Shown: positions 35,701 through 50,578, numbered from the stretch's first letter. The stretch: DNA of 64,000 bases from Chionis minor (GCA_013398295.1 VZSF01000866.1:132565-196564); one strand, 5' to 3'. The notes: generated by a model from the letters alone, not told the origin. Translations and numbers: made by a program.

Positions 35701-38564
35701 TTTTTTTACAGATGTATATGATCTAGCTGCAAGGCAAAACACCCCTAAAAATGATGGGTACATTAAATACGTTTCAGAAAAGAGCAATAACATTGCTTCT
35801 ACCTGTGAGTTCTTGTGCATGTGAGGAAAAGGCAGAGTCTTTGTTTTCTTACCAAATCCCTTGCCTTTCTCTAGCGGTCAAGGTAGTTATTATGGCGCTT
35901 GGACAGGGGATGCACAGCGAAGGAGAATTGTAAGGATGGCAGAGAAAAGAGGAGGGAAATCAAAGGGATAGGAGAAGGTCAGGAGGTGCTGGAGAGAGTT
36001 AGAAACTCAGGTACTAGTGCTGGCCTGGGAAAATAAGTATCCCAGTCGCCAGAATTGCAGCTGCTGGAGTACAAATGTGGCCGACAGCCCTCGTCCCTTT
36101 CTGTTCTGGCCTGCGCATCTGAAGCCCAGCTGTTACAAAACATTGGTTTTCCCTCCACAGATTGCAATTTTTCCCCCCCACAAAGAAATAGGCAAATACT
36201 TAAATATATAAAACAGCCTTAGGACTCGTTCTCTGTGCATCTGTGAGACCGAGATGAATTCAAAAAGATTGTGAATAAAAATATAGCAACTGGTATTTCT
36301 AATTCCATTTCTCAGTGGAAAGCTTCTAGTAACAGCTAATAACTAAGTCATACTAATCAACTCAGTGACAAAACCTCTAAAGTATGTAATATAACATAGT
36401 TTCTGATTTTTTTTAATGGAACCTACATGTTGCAATCTCCTACTCTACAGTCATAAAACTTTATAGTCTTCTCTTTTGTCTACTGAGATTTCAGGTGTTT
36501 AACCACTGACTTCCACCCAAACAAAGTCTGAAGCAACAATAATGCTATCCATGTGCTGCAGTAAATGAGCATTTCAGCTTGGCTGGCAGTGACAGCTTTT
36601 ACATACGCAGGCAGGCGTAACAGTCCAACTTCTGCCCTCAGCTGGTGTAACTTCACTGCAACGTTCATGGTTGTCAGTGGAATTATTTCTGATTTACTTC
36701 AGTGCAACTGAGGAAAGAGTTTGGCCTGGTTTGTATACATTTATGGAAAGAAACCTAGAGGACAGTGTCTGTTCTTGTTTAAAGTAGAGCAGGAATTACA
36801 GTGTTGGTGAAGAAAAGCATGCAAGCCGTGATTGCAGCCAGCAGCGACGTTGCTGTGGCATGCCGTCCTCAGGCTGTTCTTAAAATGCCTGCAAGTTTGG
36901 TACCTTGCCCACTGCCTGTGGGACTGAGGCATGTTAAAGTATTTACGTTAAATGACTTTTCAATTCAACTTCGACCCAGAGGCACCTCTGGAGAGACAGC
37001 AGTGGTGGAGGAGGAGGGACAGCGTACAGGAATCTGAAACAATTAAAGCTGTTTCGTGCTGTCCTAGCACACTTCTGCCCATGCACTGCCTTGTATTATG
37101 TTGAAGCCTGGAAAGTTTGGTAATAAAAACGCAGCAGTTCAATTAAATAAACTCTCCAGGCATAGGAATGTAACAAAACTAGGGAGTCACCTAAACTCAT
37201 TACCAGTCCTGACTGGCCATAGCTTTGCCGCAATGATAAAGAGTCATTACAAATAACTATAATTTATTTTCCGTGTCTTATCTTGTAACAGTGGTCAAGG
37301 GACCCTTCTAGCAAGCACAGTCCCATTGACCATGGGGAAATCTTCACTTGCTAAAGTTCTCCTCTTCTCATACACTCTGGATTTCCTTTGGGTAGCACCA
37401 GAGAGCAGCCACAGCATTCATAGCGCCTTTGTATATTATTGCAGCCCCTGCTAGCACAGGCTCAGTCACAGGCCTAACAGTACTTTCAATAAAATAACCT
37501 GTTTCAGGGGTTTGGAACCTGATTCTAAAAATTTGTTTGAGGCTGAAACTTTGTGCTTTGGCACTAGAGAATGACAAAAAATAAATTAGTAACTGAAAAT
37601 AGACCTTGAAATGTTCAAGGTAACAATGCAGAGAGAAGGAAAACAGAGCTGAGCTGGAACTGCACAATTTGGATTCAGTTCTGCAAAGCTCAGATTTCTG
37701 TTTTCTTCATTCAGTCTTTGATAGGAAAGACTCAAACTCTAGAAAAGAGCTGCCTTAAAACTCAAGGAATTTGTACCTTGAAATCTTTGTTTACATTTTA
37801 CCACCACCCTCCCAAGTTTCCAAGTTTCCCAAATTTCCTGGAGTTATGCCACTAAAATTAAAGAATAGCTTGTCCTTTTCCACCAAAAGTCTCTGGGCGA
37901 TCCATTTTGGGCAGGAGAAGCAGGTGTCCTCCTTCCACCACATTATATTCATATGTTCTACCTCCAAGTATCAGTTCTTACTATTCACTAAACACCAGCA
38001 ACATGCGAAATGAGGGCATCCTAGCTTGAAAGGACCAGCTTAAAATTCTTCCATACAGACACATATACTCCAGAGGGGCTTTTCACAGTCTGTTAGTCCC
38101 CACTGACTTTGGCACCAGTGAAGATCAGCCAAAGCCTGCAGCACACAACCACCACAACAGACCTAGGCAACCCCACCTGATTTCTTACTTACCCACCCGC
38201 ATGACTGAGCTAATCTTGAACTAGAAAATCCACCCACAACTTTTCCCTCCAAAGCAGTTTCTCCTGACACTAGTCATCCACTCCCCAGGTGTCGCCACTC
38301 TCATTTCATTCCTGAGTTGGGGCCAGGTGGAGTCACCAAGCCTGATGACAAAACAGAAAGGCCTGCTCCAAGGCAATAGGGCAGGTTTGCCTGTTTGCCC
38401 CAAGTATCAACGAGTGTCTTTGCGCTGTTAGTTACGTGATTGTAGGCAGCATCTGTTGCGTTGAGCTCGCCCAAGGGATGAAGGGAGAAGGGACAGTGCA
38501 CGAGGCACCTGCTGATAAAAAGTGTCTCTCTTGCTCCCCACAGCCCAGGTACCATGGGTAGCCT

Positions 38565-38620
38565 GGGGCCAGAGAGGCAGCTGCCCCAAGGGCACACAAG
38601 GTCAGTACAGGCTGAGTACG
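38565..38620 (-). repeat. Possible degraded MIR-type SINE fragment
   Basis: The order of words AGAGAGGCAG, CCCCAAGGGCACACAAGGTCAG resembles the core of an inverted MIR element, an ancient tRNA-derived SINE found across amniotes. The match is short and eroded, and could be chance. Confidence 0.25.
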
Positions 38621-39639
38621 GTGCTAGGATAGCATGTTTGTAGGGTACAAACAAACCCCGTAAATTCAGGCTTCAGGAGTTTACTGGTGCAAAATGGTGC
38701 AAACTGCCAGGTGCCAGTTATTTTGACTTAGATGTAGTTTGTTTCAGCCTAATGGGAGCATAATCCTGATCCAGAAAAAAAACCAAGGTGGGGTGGAAGA
38801 ATAATACAAAAGGAGATTTAAAATACACACTTGCCTTTTCCCTGGAGGGTAATCACTTACAGACTAGTAGTAAGAAAAATTAGAAAACACTGATGGAAAA
38901 GGAAAATAAAAACCAGCAGATTTCACTGATTTCTGCTGTTTCCAGATCTTCTGATCCCAATTAGTCTGCCTGCAAATCTGTAGAGAGCTCTTGTGATTTT
39001 ATTAGTCAGAGCAATCCTCAAAACTGGCTCGCTGTGCCCTCATAAAAGCACATTATGATATGGGTACAGCGCAAGTAATTAGCAGTAGGATCCCTGCAAA
39101 CAGGTTTGAAGTCGCTCCTGCCAGCTCAGACTTTCTCACAGAATTTCCTATCCCAAGACCTTCCAGTTCTCCTCCAACCAACAGTCGAACTGCAGCTCTT
39201 ACAAAGGCATAAAGATTTTGGCTAAACAGGTTTCATTCTGCTCCCAAATACATTAGATGATCCCACACCTTTTCACCCATCTTCTAGTACTGTGCAGGCA
39301 CAGGCAGGACCTGAAACTAAGCCCAACCCCGTCCAAGGAGTCAGCCAAGAAACATGGAGCTACTACAAGTCCTGCACCAGGTACTGTTTGTGTCTTCCAC
39401 CAAGACCAGCAGAAAACTCCCTTTTGTTTTCTTCAGGGATCATTTTCAACCAGGTTCATTAATCCAAGCACTGGGCCAGGCTGGAGCAGAGGGGAGAGGT
39501 GACAGTGGTGACCAGGAGGTGGTCAGGGAGGACCTGGCCCTTGTGTCTGAGGCCACGCTGTAACTCAGCATGCTGGGGAGAAGGTTGTCGCCTCAACAGG
39601 CACCATGGAAGGGAAACTCCATGCTTAAGTGCAGTAGAT

Positions 39640-40190
39640 ATTAAAAAGACTTTAAATTCAAAAGTAAGGAAATTAAAATCTTTAGACTCAGCATGGAAGC
39701 TATTTAAGTAACTTGAACATAATCATGGAGAGCACAAAAAAGACGTGTGCATGGGGGGACGGAGGCAGGAAAGTATGCAGGAAAGCAATAAAGTGGTTAA
39801 ACGGCAAGATATTGTTCAAGCCAAACAGGTGCTTTTCAAAAAATGAAAACCCAGTCCAACTGAAGGCAATAGAAAGGGAATACGAAGTAGAACAAATAAA
39901 AAGTCAGGGCATGAAAGTTAGGAAGGCTGAGAGTGATTATGAACAGCCAATAATGAAAGACATAAAAATAAATAACCAGAAATTCTTCTAGCAAATCAGC
40001 TGGTTTACCAGGGATTAGAAGCAGCATTTCATAGTAAGGAGACAGCAGAGGAGCTGCGTGATTTCTTCACGTCAGGGGGAATTTAAGAGACACCTACTGC
40101 AGCTGTAGCCTTACCCATTGTTAAACTGAGAAGTTGTCAAAAAGAGTGGTTAATGAAACAGTCCAAAACACTAAACCACACGGGTGCAGG
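39640..40190 (+). repeat. Decayed LINE ORF2-like fragment (CR1/L2 type)
   Basis: A 92-codon lysine-rich open frame (39713-39991) ends in KAESDYEQPIMKDIKINNQ followed by KFF. In another register the following sequence reads KETAEELRDFFTS. This pairing of a basic helix, a D-K-x-N-x-K-FF motif and then an A-E-x-L-x-x-FF motif is what I expect between the endonuclease and reverse-transcriptase domains of CR1/L2-like LINEs. Stops and frame shifts interrupt it, so it is an old, inactive remnant. A chance resemblance cannot be excluded without a profile search. Confidence 0.45.
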
Positions 40191-41991
40191 CAGAGAGGCT
40201 CCTTGCTTTTAAAACTGTGCTCCGGCACAAAAGGCTAGGTTTTTTCCCCTGTGGTTGTTATTATTGCCATAGTAGGTATGAGCATGTTTATTGGTATGAA
40301 GTGGTAAGGTTTGAGTGATAACACAGGGCGAGATGATTCATATTAGCAATCTCTCAATAGCACTTGTATCCTGGAGAGAATAATTGCCATCCAATATTGC
40401 TTTGGTGGTCCAGAAGCACACAAGTCTCCTTTCAAGAGTGAAGCACAGGGTCCTTCAATGGTCAATCCACTGCCCACTAAAAATCCCCTAAAAAGGTGCC
40501 CAGAATGGCAGTGTAAGTAGCATGTCTTAACACCACTCACCTTACTTCTCGCCTACTTTAGATAACAAATAAATATCTCATCTCGACATCCAGTCTGCAG
40601 CCACTCAGTGCTCAGCCACTGCATTGATTATACTGTGAAAGGCTTAATGCATCTTCTGTATCCCCTAGATGGTCTAGAAATAAAGCTATCACTTATCAAC
40701 AATATTAAAAAAGCAATATGAATTCATAGATGAACAAAATCCTGCCAGACATAAGCAGACAGGCATGCTCTATATCCATTGTCACTCTAATTTCAAATAA
40801 GGTGAAATGAAGAAAAGGTGAAACGGACACAGAACATTTGGTCTGCATATTTGAAGAAAATAAGGGTTTCTGCATAATAACTTAAGGTCCTTATACTCCC
40901 AGCATTTGGATTGAGTTGTGGTGGCCATGAGGTGTGATTCAATTTGTTTTTAAATTCCGTTTTGCCACACTGTAAATGCAGTCACTGCTACAGGTCTCTG
41001 TAAAAATCAAAAGGTGGGGTGGGTAGGCAGACATGTGGGTAAAATATTCCCCTGGGATCTATAAATGCAAGGACTGGATCCAAAAAGCACTAAACAAGAA
41101 AGCCATCAAAAACCAAGGTGGGTGGGGGTGAAGAGAGAAAAAGCTGCCTTTTAAAACTAAATAAATGCTTAAGAGTAGGCAGCTTGTAACTTCTATTTAG
41201 TTTCACTGAAATTGGAGGTCCAAAAATCCCTGTTGCCAGAGAGCCCAGTCAGACCCACACACATTCAGTTCCGAAAAGGAGCTGAAGAGGGTTCAGCTGT
41301 GGGAGTTCAGCCATGGACCAGCAGTTTACTTCCTTGCTACATGGTCCAGTGATAAGACCAAGCAAGACCAAGGAAAAGGTGATTTTTTAATTTATTTTTT
41401 TTCCATAACTTCGTCTATTGGGGTGTTTCAAGCTTTTAAGCATGGGCCAGGCAGTAGAGGGGCCCTGAAAAGGGTGCTGTGAGTCACAGTAACTGTGGCT
41501 GGCTCTAAGGTCATGGCTGAAATCAGAGTGGACAGGAGAGGACTATGTAGGATTTTCCCATTTGGATCATTTGTCTGAGAAGAAGAGGCGAAAGAGAAAT
41601 ACATCCTTCTGGGCTTGGAACTAACCCAAATGCTAAACGATTTTACCTTATGTTGAAGATTGATGAGAACATTATCTTTAGTAGGGGAATTTTTTTTTAA
41701 GTCATCGAGGTCCCCTATATTCTTTGGACTTGTCTGTTAGCTTAAAGTGCCACTTAGAAACTCAAAAGCTTATTTTAAACAGAAAGCATCGCCAAGAAGA
41801 AGCCCACCCAGTTTTTGAAGCATCAGTGTTAACAAGAACTTAAGTTTTCCTGTTTCCTGCCTGTGATATGCATTCCTCAGCTTACACAGAATAAGTGTAA
41901 ATAAATGTTTGGCATCACTTAAAAGTTGCAGAATTTAGTCACGTATCTGTCAAAGCATAGTCCTATAGCAAGACTGTATACCCTATATAGC

Positions 41992-41992
41992 C

Positions 41993-42024
<32 letters not shown>
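41992..42024. repeat. Compound (AT)n(AC)n microsatellite
   Basis: A run of AT dinucleotides passes directly into an AC run. This is a common compound dinucleotide microsatellite and is likely polymorphic. Confidence 0.95.
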
Positions 42025-45000
42025 CCTTTATAGCCCTATACCGAGTTTTCAATGCTGTTATTGTGCAAGAGGGAAAAGCATCCATCCAGTAACAGGAACA
42101 GATGCTTCAGAGGAACAATCCACTGTGAAAATACAGAATCTAATAACAAAAGCGCATTCTGATGCAGTGTCCATGCTCTTTGTGCAGGGCACACCAGACA
42201 GGGTGTAAAGCCAGCACTCAGGTGGTAAATAGACTCAAACTGATCACTCTGGGGAGCCAAACTACAGAACCAGGTACGGGACCAAAAGTGACACAGGTCC
42301 TCACCTTTACTGTCATCTTGTGTAACGAGTACAGTTCAGCAGCAAATCCCACACAGCCCGCGCTCTGAAATCATTCATAAACAGTACAAGAAAAATAGGT
42401 TTAACTTGTGCTTATAGCCCATTCTGAAGTTATTTTAGCTCTTTCATTTCATCAGACTTCAGAATCAAATGAAAAACAAGCAGTGGAAAGTTACTTCTTG
42501 TGCAGCCTTTGAGGTTTGAATAAATCTGGTTGTTTAATCTGAGACAGAGCATTTGTATAATACATACACGCAAACCAGAAAATTTCTGAGGCAGTGTGTG
42601 AGATTTTAGCACGTTGCTACTTCTGAAACACCTATGTATCAAAGACTGAAGTCAGCTCCTACTGGCTTTTGAAGCAGTGGTTATAAATAGCATAAGGAGA
42701 TGTTCATGGAAGACCAATCCTTCTGATTTGCAAGGTAGCTGGCCAAAATTACCACCATGGAAGAGAGGGCCAAAAGGGTGATGGAGAATTCATTACTTAA
42801 TGATGGGTCACTCCAAATTGTATAGCCCTGTCATTGCAATTCTCACTTCAAGACATGCAAACTTGACATTTTTGGTACCTCCAATTCCATCCTGCTGTTC
42901 CCAAGCTTGGCATTCTCAGCAGAAATTGCTGCTACTCAAGACAGGCATATTACTGAGGGGAAAAATAACTGCCTTACATAGAGACTTCATGAAAAATGTT
43001 AACTATGGATCCTGCTGATTTGTTGAGCAACGCTGTGTTTTCATCAGCTAATCTAATTGTGCAAAGCCTTCTGTATTAGAATCAGCCAAATCACAACAAT
43101 CGCATTTCAAACGCACATGATGTGTTTATAACTCTCGTGAGACACGCCGTCCACTCCATTAAAAATAACAACCTTTGTAGTTACGCATGCTAAAGTATCG
43201 GTAATCAAATCTCATGCTTCATGGTGTAATATGATCACTAGAAGTGTCAGGAAGAAATTATTCCCCTAAGAGACGGCACAGCAAGATATGTTTGTTGCCT
43301 TTGAATCATCACATGTTGTCAGTAACAGCATACTTGCATGTTAGATCATCGATCCAACAATTTGTTATAGCAAATTCTATCATCTGACATTCAGCAAATC
43401 AGTCACTTCAAGACCAGCAAAATATAAATCTGCTTTCACCACAAAGTAACCAGCACTAAATTTTGAGATGGTGAGGAATGCAAGGCTGGCTCCAGCGCAA
43501 GTTTTGAAGAAAGGAATTTACTTCTAGAACTGGCTAAATCAAAACTCCAGATCTAAAAGTCTCGTCAAGTTTTTGGGCATCATGATTTGGCTCTGAAAGT
43601 GGCTACTTGGGGCTGATCTCTCTTAGTACGCTCCAAGCTTTCTGTAATCCTTTAAAGCTGCCCAAATTAAGCAGAAAACATGCAAGGGCAACTGTGTTGG
43701 AGCGATTTGTATGGCTGAATTCATTTCCCTTTGTCCCCTGCTTTTATGATGATTTCTAGGGAAATTTAAATGTAGCAGAACCACCACTCCCAGAACAGAC
43801 TAACACCGTATAACAGCTGGAATTAGGCAGGGGCAGGACTGCTGACCCAGTGGTGTATTTCATACCTCACATTAGTCCTGTTTGCCACTGATGGGCTTTT
43901 GGTAACTACAGGAGTCGAGAGGTAATCTGCCGTTGATGGGATCCTTCTCACTAGATGAAGGTAACAATAACAAAGATGCATGATTTTTGTCACTGTAATA
44001 TGGATGTTAGTTTCTGGAGCCATCTGTGCATTAATCCTACCGTAAGTCTGGCATTAAATTCCTCAATGAGTATTTCTAGGAGAAGAGAATGAGAGCATTT
44101 GCTCTGTGGTAGATCTATCCCAGCACTCTAGAAACTACCCTTACAAAACTGTCAGATTTCTTAAAATTAAAATGGATTGCTAATTCCTGGAAGTGCCTTC
44201 AGAAGCAGTGTTTTATTATCACTCTGGCACTTCTTGCTCATGCTGGCTGCTATTCAAAATCACCTTGGCACCGGACTCCTGGCCTGGCTGCAGCTTCACA
44301 TCACCTGGCATCAGTAGACTGGAAACAGTCCTTTGAGAGGAAAGACCACCGCATTGAAGAGCAACATAAAACTGGACAATAAAAAGTTTTCCTTTCAGGA
44401 AAAAAACTCTGATGCTGTGAAGCTTTGGTGTCCTCTCCTACCAGCACCCCAGAAGCTGTCCGAGCACCATCTGCTCACAGCAGGCACCCTTGCAGGGCCC
44501 AAAAGCTCCCCGCCCTCCAGAGAAAGGTGTTCTAGCATCCATGCAGCAGCACAGCCCCGTGCCGCCATTCCTCTCCCACAGACCCAGATGAGGTGGAAAG
44601 GACCCGTGGCTTGGTTTTCAGAAGACCCATGAAAAGGCTTCCAGCCCAGCACTTCCCCCCCAGCTCACTGTCTGCCCGCAGGCACCCCACTGACAGAACA
44701 TCACACCCACCTCCACATCCAGCACTTGGCTCCCATCACCCCCTGGCCCCCGGCACCAAGGGAAAGTCCTGTTAGTGTTTCTAGTTTCCAGACGTATTTT
44801 CGGTTGTGGGCAAGAAGTCGCCTGCTAACGTGCACTAAGCTGTCTTGTCTGCAGTTTTACTTTCTTTGGCGCAACTGAAGAGAAAAATCACAGGTTCAGT
44901 ATTACAACAAAATGAGCAGCCATAACCCGGGCTTTAACCCATGAAGAAGACAAAAAGCCCAGACAGATGCAAGAGGGTTTGTCTCTGCTGAAACACTAGT

Positions 45001-48000
45001 ATTTTCACTCCTCGCAGCGTTACGCTGGCCTAGCTGTAAATGCAGCTTTGCTCACTCCTGCCAGCGCTGAGGCTGGACCCTGGTCTGCGGCCATGCACAC
45101 CCACCGGCGCGAGCGTATGGTCCTTACAGCTGCTGCTGGCTACCAGGTCTAGTGTCTGGCAAAGCGTATCTGTGCTGCAGAGAGCTGCAAAGCCTTTCTG
45201 TCAGCCCACCCACGCCGGCCAGGGCTGGCAATTACGTTGTTTATACAAAATAACTTTGATTAATGGTTAGAGAAATAAAAACTGTAGCATATGTTGCTCT
45301 CCATATAAAATCATAAGTCTGTCAGGCTTATGGTGCATCTGGCCAGGAAGGGGGGGACAAAGATTTATTCCTTCTGTTATACCCTGTACCCTCTGTGTTT
45401 AAGTCTGAGCTCCCTCCATCATTTCACCTATTACACTCTCAGCCAATTCGGAGAAGACATCTAAGCGTGGTCTCTGCAGCAAACCCCTCCAGGGTGTCAG
45501 AAAGCATGAAGAAGAAGGTGGGATGCATTCATGCTGACAGACCGAGCGGTAAATCTTCAGTAGAGGCTGGGACACCTGCTGGCCATGGCCGATGAGGATC
45601 CCAGACAAGGCATTGGTTTCTCTTGCCCTTAGGGGAACTAAGGAAACCGTTTCCGTGCTCGAGGAGGCTTATGAAAGTCCTGCGTTATACGTGGGACTCT
45701 GAGCACCTGGTGTACACAAGCGTTGAAAGGGGGCGTTGCCATCTCTGCTTCATGCGAGTAGTACACACGGCCAAAATCACACATCTACACCTGATGTTCA
45801 CAGCTGCTGACCCAGCAGTTCTGTCTGCCTGGAGGAAATGGACAGCAGCTCTCAAACCTCACCATGCCCTCAGGGAAGGCTCTCTGTGACGCCACCGCCG
45901 CTGAAGCCAGGCCCCTGGAGGGGGACTCAGCACTGCCCACTCATTCACACAGTCTTGGTCATCTTCTTCTCAAGCCCCGTTTCAAGAGGTCATAAGTTAA
46001 TAGTTCTGAGAGTGCATTCAAATTCACATTTTCTAATCCCATCCCATTACTTGTGAGATGTGACCAGCAGTGCTGCGTGTGTGTGTGACAGCACAACAAA
46101 CTGAGACTCGTCCTAGGAGCTGGCGGGGAGGGTGAAGTCACAGGTCTCAGCCCATTTATGTAAACCCAGCGAGATGGTTTTGTGCGCTCCCTTCATTCAA
46201 GGGGAAAGAGAAGCAGCACCCCAGGGAGGCACATCCAGGTCCCACGCCAATCCTAACAAACATAGCAGCTCTAGGAAGAAATAGGGCCAGATGGACTGGA
46301 GACTGTCAGATCTTGGGAGACGTGAGTCCCAGTACTCTTTTGCCCAGGTGAGACAGCTAAGATGAAAGGGGAGGGCACAGTGTGGGGAAGAGGGCAGGAC
46401 TCAGGAGAGAAAGCTCAGTGCTTCATCATTATTCACGCTTTTTTTCACACACATCTTTTCTGAAAGTCTTTTTGCTGCAAATAGACTGTGATAACAATTT
46501 CTGTGGCATCCTCACAAAGATACTTCTTCCCAAAAAGGGACTTGCATGCTCAAAAACTTCTGGTTCCGCCCCCCTCCCCCCCAACTAAATCCAGGGTATT
46601 TAATAAAAGATATTACCTCTCTCTGCAAATTTTATCTCAGTTGTAAATAAGACATTGGGCCAGATTCTCAGCTGGCATAAATTTTTGGGTCACTGAATCA
46701 AAGCCCAGTGGAGTCGCGCCAATCTAGCCTATTGTCTATAATGTAGATTAATAGAGGGACGGGAACTCTAAACCAGGTCTCTGTAGCCAAACCACAATTT
46801 CAGGCACTTCCTTGCCAGTTCCTTGTGCCTGGGGCCATAGATCACAGAAAGTTACAATACAGATCAGAACAAAGTGCGCATGTATGGACAGCCCAAGCAT
46901 GTTAATTTTTGAGCAAATCTTTATAATGAGCAGAAACAGAAGAAGCTGGAGAAGGAGCAAAGAAACAGTAAAATCTATTGGCATTAACAAATTCAAATAC
47001 ACAACAAAATTAGGACCAGAGCAATTCTGCCCATTCCCTGGTGAAACACAGTATTTATCAGCAAACTACCAGCAACGCTGCTTCAGGACTCCACACGGCC
47101 ATATTTCTGCATGGCAGAAATCCCACTAAACTTTTCAGCCTGGCAGAAGAGAAATAAAAGACAGCAAAAGCAATGGGACAGAGGTAAAGCCAAACAGCAA
47201 GTGAACACATATTCAAGCTGTAGTGTAGAAAGAACAAAATAAAGGCCCAAAGCAAACCCTAACGTGCTCCAGGACACGATTGCTCTGCCAGGGCCCATTA
47301 ACACCTCATAACTGTAACCCGGCACCCACAGAAAGAATTATATTTTCATATAAAACAACACAAAACCCAAGCTAAGCTCAGCAAACCACCAAAATGTAAA
47401 TCAGAGTAGCTAATAGCAGTCAGACTCAATTACTTCAAAAAAAAAAAAAAGAGGACATAACATGAAGGGAGGAAGGGTCAGTCCGGAAAAGCTGATGGAT
47501 TGTCCTTGTTTCAGAGGCAATTATTAGCATGGCTGCTTGACTTGGACCTGTGCTTTTGTGTGGGAAGTGCAACTTCTCATGAGAGGAAATCTCCTCTTGG
47601 GGGCTGCGTGCCTTGTTGGCAGTGGGACTGCAGTACGTGGAGAAACCAGGAGAACATACCTAGAAGTGACTACAGTGAAATTGAAGGGCTCATCAAGAGC
47701 AGTGACATTCTCTGTCACTTGGTACAAGGAGAGGGGGGCAACCCAATGGGCTAGTTCTTCTTTTCAACTGAAGAATTTTCACAGGTGTTTTCTAAGAGAA
47801 CAATTTTTTCTGATGTTGCAGTCTTGCATTTCATGGTTGCACCTGTAATTCTTGCCAAGGCCAGTGGTGATTAAGAGATGGCCCTGAACTGCAGTGTTTG
47901 TACAGAGACTTTGAATGTCTTAAAGCTTGGGATCTTTGGAGCAGATCCTTTGGCTCAATCCACAAGAGAGATAAAGATAACTGTCAAAAGGGAAGCCAGT

Positions 48001-50556
48001 GAATTCATGTTTATAGCGACCTGCCCTGTGCAGGCTGAATTCACATCAGAGTTTGTTACAGACAGTTCATTACTCACGGCTGGGCGAGGGGCCCACCAAA
48101 TATTTGAGGAGGTGCTGGCCTTTAGCAAGGCCGTTATAAACAAACAGCAGTAATAAATACTCTTGTTGTTATGCCTCCAGAAAGCCCAAAGGTTAAATGA
48201 ATTGGGAATCTTCCTCCTCCTTCTTTGACCAAGGTTCTTCCAGAGTATGACAGACATGGTGGAAGAACTGATGGAAGAAGCTTGCCAACTGCAGCTGGTA
48301 CTTTCCTAGGGTACACTGACCTAAGTAGTGATCCGGTTGCTCCGCTTTTCCCATGAGATGTTATGATTGCTGTATAGTATGCAAGCAATGGGAAAATGAA
48401 GACAAAGACTTTGAAAGGCATTTAATCAAATTAAAAAAAAAAAAGGCAACTTGCTAATTGTGATTAAAACTTTTGTGCTAATCTTAAACACCTTAAACTC
48501 ATTTCAGAAAACTGAAGTGATAATGTCAGACTGATCTTTGGCTGCTGTGCGGTGGCAATAACAAATCCTTTTTAAGAAGAGAGAAGTCCAGCAACTCTAA
48601 GTAAATACTCCATCATCCATTTGTTTTTCAACACCTTTAACTTTCTTCGCAGTCGTAAGGTGATCTTTGACCTAGAGTTAAATGAAGAGTTACTGTATTT
48701 TCAGACCGCTTTTGGCCAGTGCTGGAGAAGACAGAGACTCCCTTGTCCAGTACATCATTCCAGCACAGCTGGTAGGAGGCAGCCGCAGCCTCACTGGGCA
48801 GTGAGAGCTTAGCTCAAGTGCAAGGAAATGGGGTCGCTCGCTCTGCCATTAAGTCTGTAGACAGCTTTTACTGTAGCTGCAAATGATAAAAAGGTTGGAG
48901 TCTTTCTGAAAGTGGCTCAGGAAGGAAACAGACCAAACTGAACACTCGCGTAGCACTTACAGTAATGGGCATGGCTGGAAAAGGGACCAGAAACACCCAC
49001 TTTAGTCCAGGGCGGCCAATTAGGAAATAACGATACAGGCATGTGAAGGAGGGGAGGGAACCAAGGGGCTCATATGCCACCCTGGACGCCCTCTGTATTG
49101 ATTTATAGGCCTGACCCAGAGCCCACCAGGCAGGCCTCCACTCCCCTCACTGCTTACTGCGCTCATTTGACATGTGCCGATGACGGTTTACATCTTTTGT
49201 TGTTCCAGTTTTTTTGTTGGATTTTTTTTTGTTGTTGGTGGTTCGGGGAGGGGTGTTTGTTTGTTTTTTAAGGGAAGGAAAGAGGTAAAAAAAAAATAAA
49301 ATAGAGGTAAGATTCTAAGCGTTGCCAGTCTCTTCACAATAGATTTGTATCACCTAACAGAGCTCACACCTTTTATTCTTGCTGAGCTTTGCTCAACATT
49401 CTTCTCTGAAAGCAATCATTTTGCATGGCAAAATAGCCTTGATCACATTCATGGCTGTTCAGATATTTTCAAGTCCTTTTTTAAAAAATAAAAGCCAACT
49501 CCAGATCTCCCATGGGCAGGAATACATTAGGCAATTTTTGCACATTGTTTTACGAGGTAGTTTGCGGGTCTGAATTAAAATAAACAAGTTAGGGGGAAAA
49601 AAAAAATAATTATCCTTCTCAGAAGTGTGTTGACTTACAAAAAACTCATCCCAGATATATATCAGATATCGAGGTCTTTCCCAGCCAGAACTAAGTTCCA
49701 GAGAAGATCTGGGGAACTGAGTTATGCTTGCTCCCAAGTATATTTGTAAGAGAAGCTTAGCTCATTCAAAGTTCAAGTTCAGCTCCAGGTCAGTATGTTG
49801 TATGTTTCTCAGTGGTGTTAAGATTACCACTGCCTTATCATGAATCGCAGCCCTGAGGCAGTTGTCCACGCTCATTCATGATGCCTAGACCATGTTCTCT
49901 CCTATTTTTGATTAGTACATTTTTGGTATTTGCACATCACGCATTCACTTCTGTGGGAGACCAAGTTCAAGGAAAAAAGTAAACATTTTTAAAAGGCCTC
50001 TTAATGCACCATCAAGTTTATCATCCAGGAAAAAAAAAAAGAGGAAAGCCAGCACTACAGGACTGCAGGACCTTGCAGGTCCTCAGCAAGGATGTGGCAG
50101 CATGCTACGGGCTCTTTCTCAGAGCCATTGAGAACTGTTGCCATATGGAAACTCATTAGTTATTTGGGGCAGTCTGTGGGAGAAAGGTTAATAGTGCTGA
50201 TACGCTGCGAGGCAAGATACGTGCTTGCATGGTACTCAGTACCGCAAATGTGTCAAATTGGTCATTTTTAGATGTATCCGTCTTTCTTGTGAACTCCCAG
50301 CCTCAAAACAAAACTTCCCCTGCTTGGTACCATCTACCGAACACTCCATTTTCTGCTCACATGTGTGTTTGCCCACCTGCCTGCGCTCTGCCCTGCTTTG
50401 CCACCCTGAGCCCTCACCAGCCTTGTTGCTGTGTTCACTGGGGCCCGGTTGGCAGCTGCTGTTGAGACGAAACGTGGATGTTTTCATTACGGAGCTATCC
50501 ATGTGGTAAATTTTGATTCCAAGGTTTTCTAATGGTAGACTTACCAACCCAGTGCC

Positions 50557-50578
50557 TTTTTTTTTTTTTTTTTTTTTT
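50557..50578. repeat. Poly(T) tract of 22 nt
   Basis: This is the longest homopolymer in the window. No retroposed body is recognisable on the side where one would be expected for a minus-strand poly(A) tail, so it is listed only as a simple repeat. Confidence 0.9.

Larger units (their letters stand above)
27311..39639. other. Intergenic DNA
   Basis: No supported gene. It contains a G-quadruplex motif at 27430-27452, a polypurine minisatellite at 32548-32738, an (AAAGC)n run near 34278-34296, an AT-rich homeodomain-site-dense block at about 34500-34800, and a possible old SINE fragment near 38565-38620. Open frames around 30.3-30.8, 31.3-31.9 and 32.3-33.3 kb overlap on both strands and look fortuitous. 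Confidence 0.6.
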
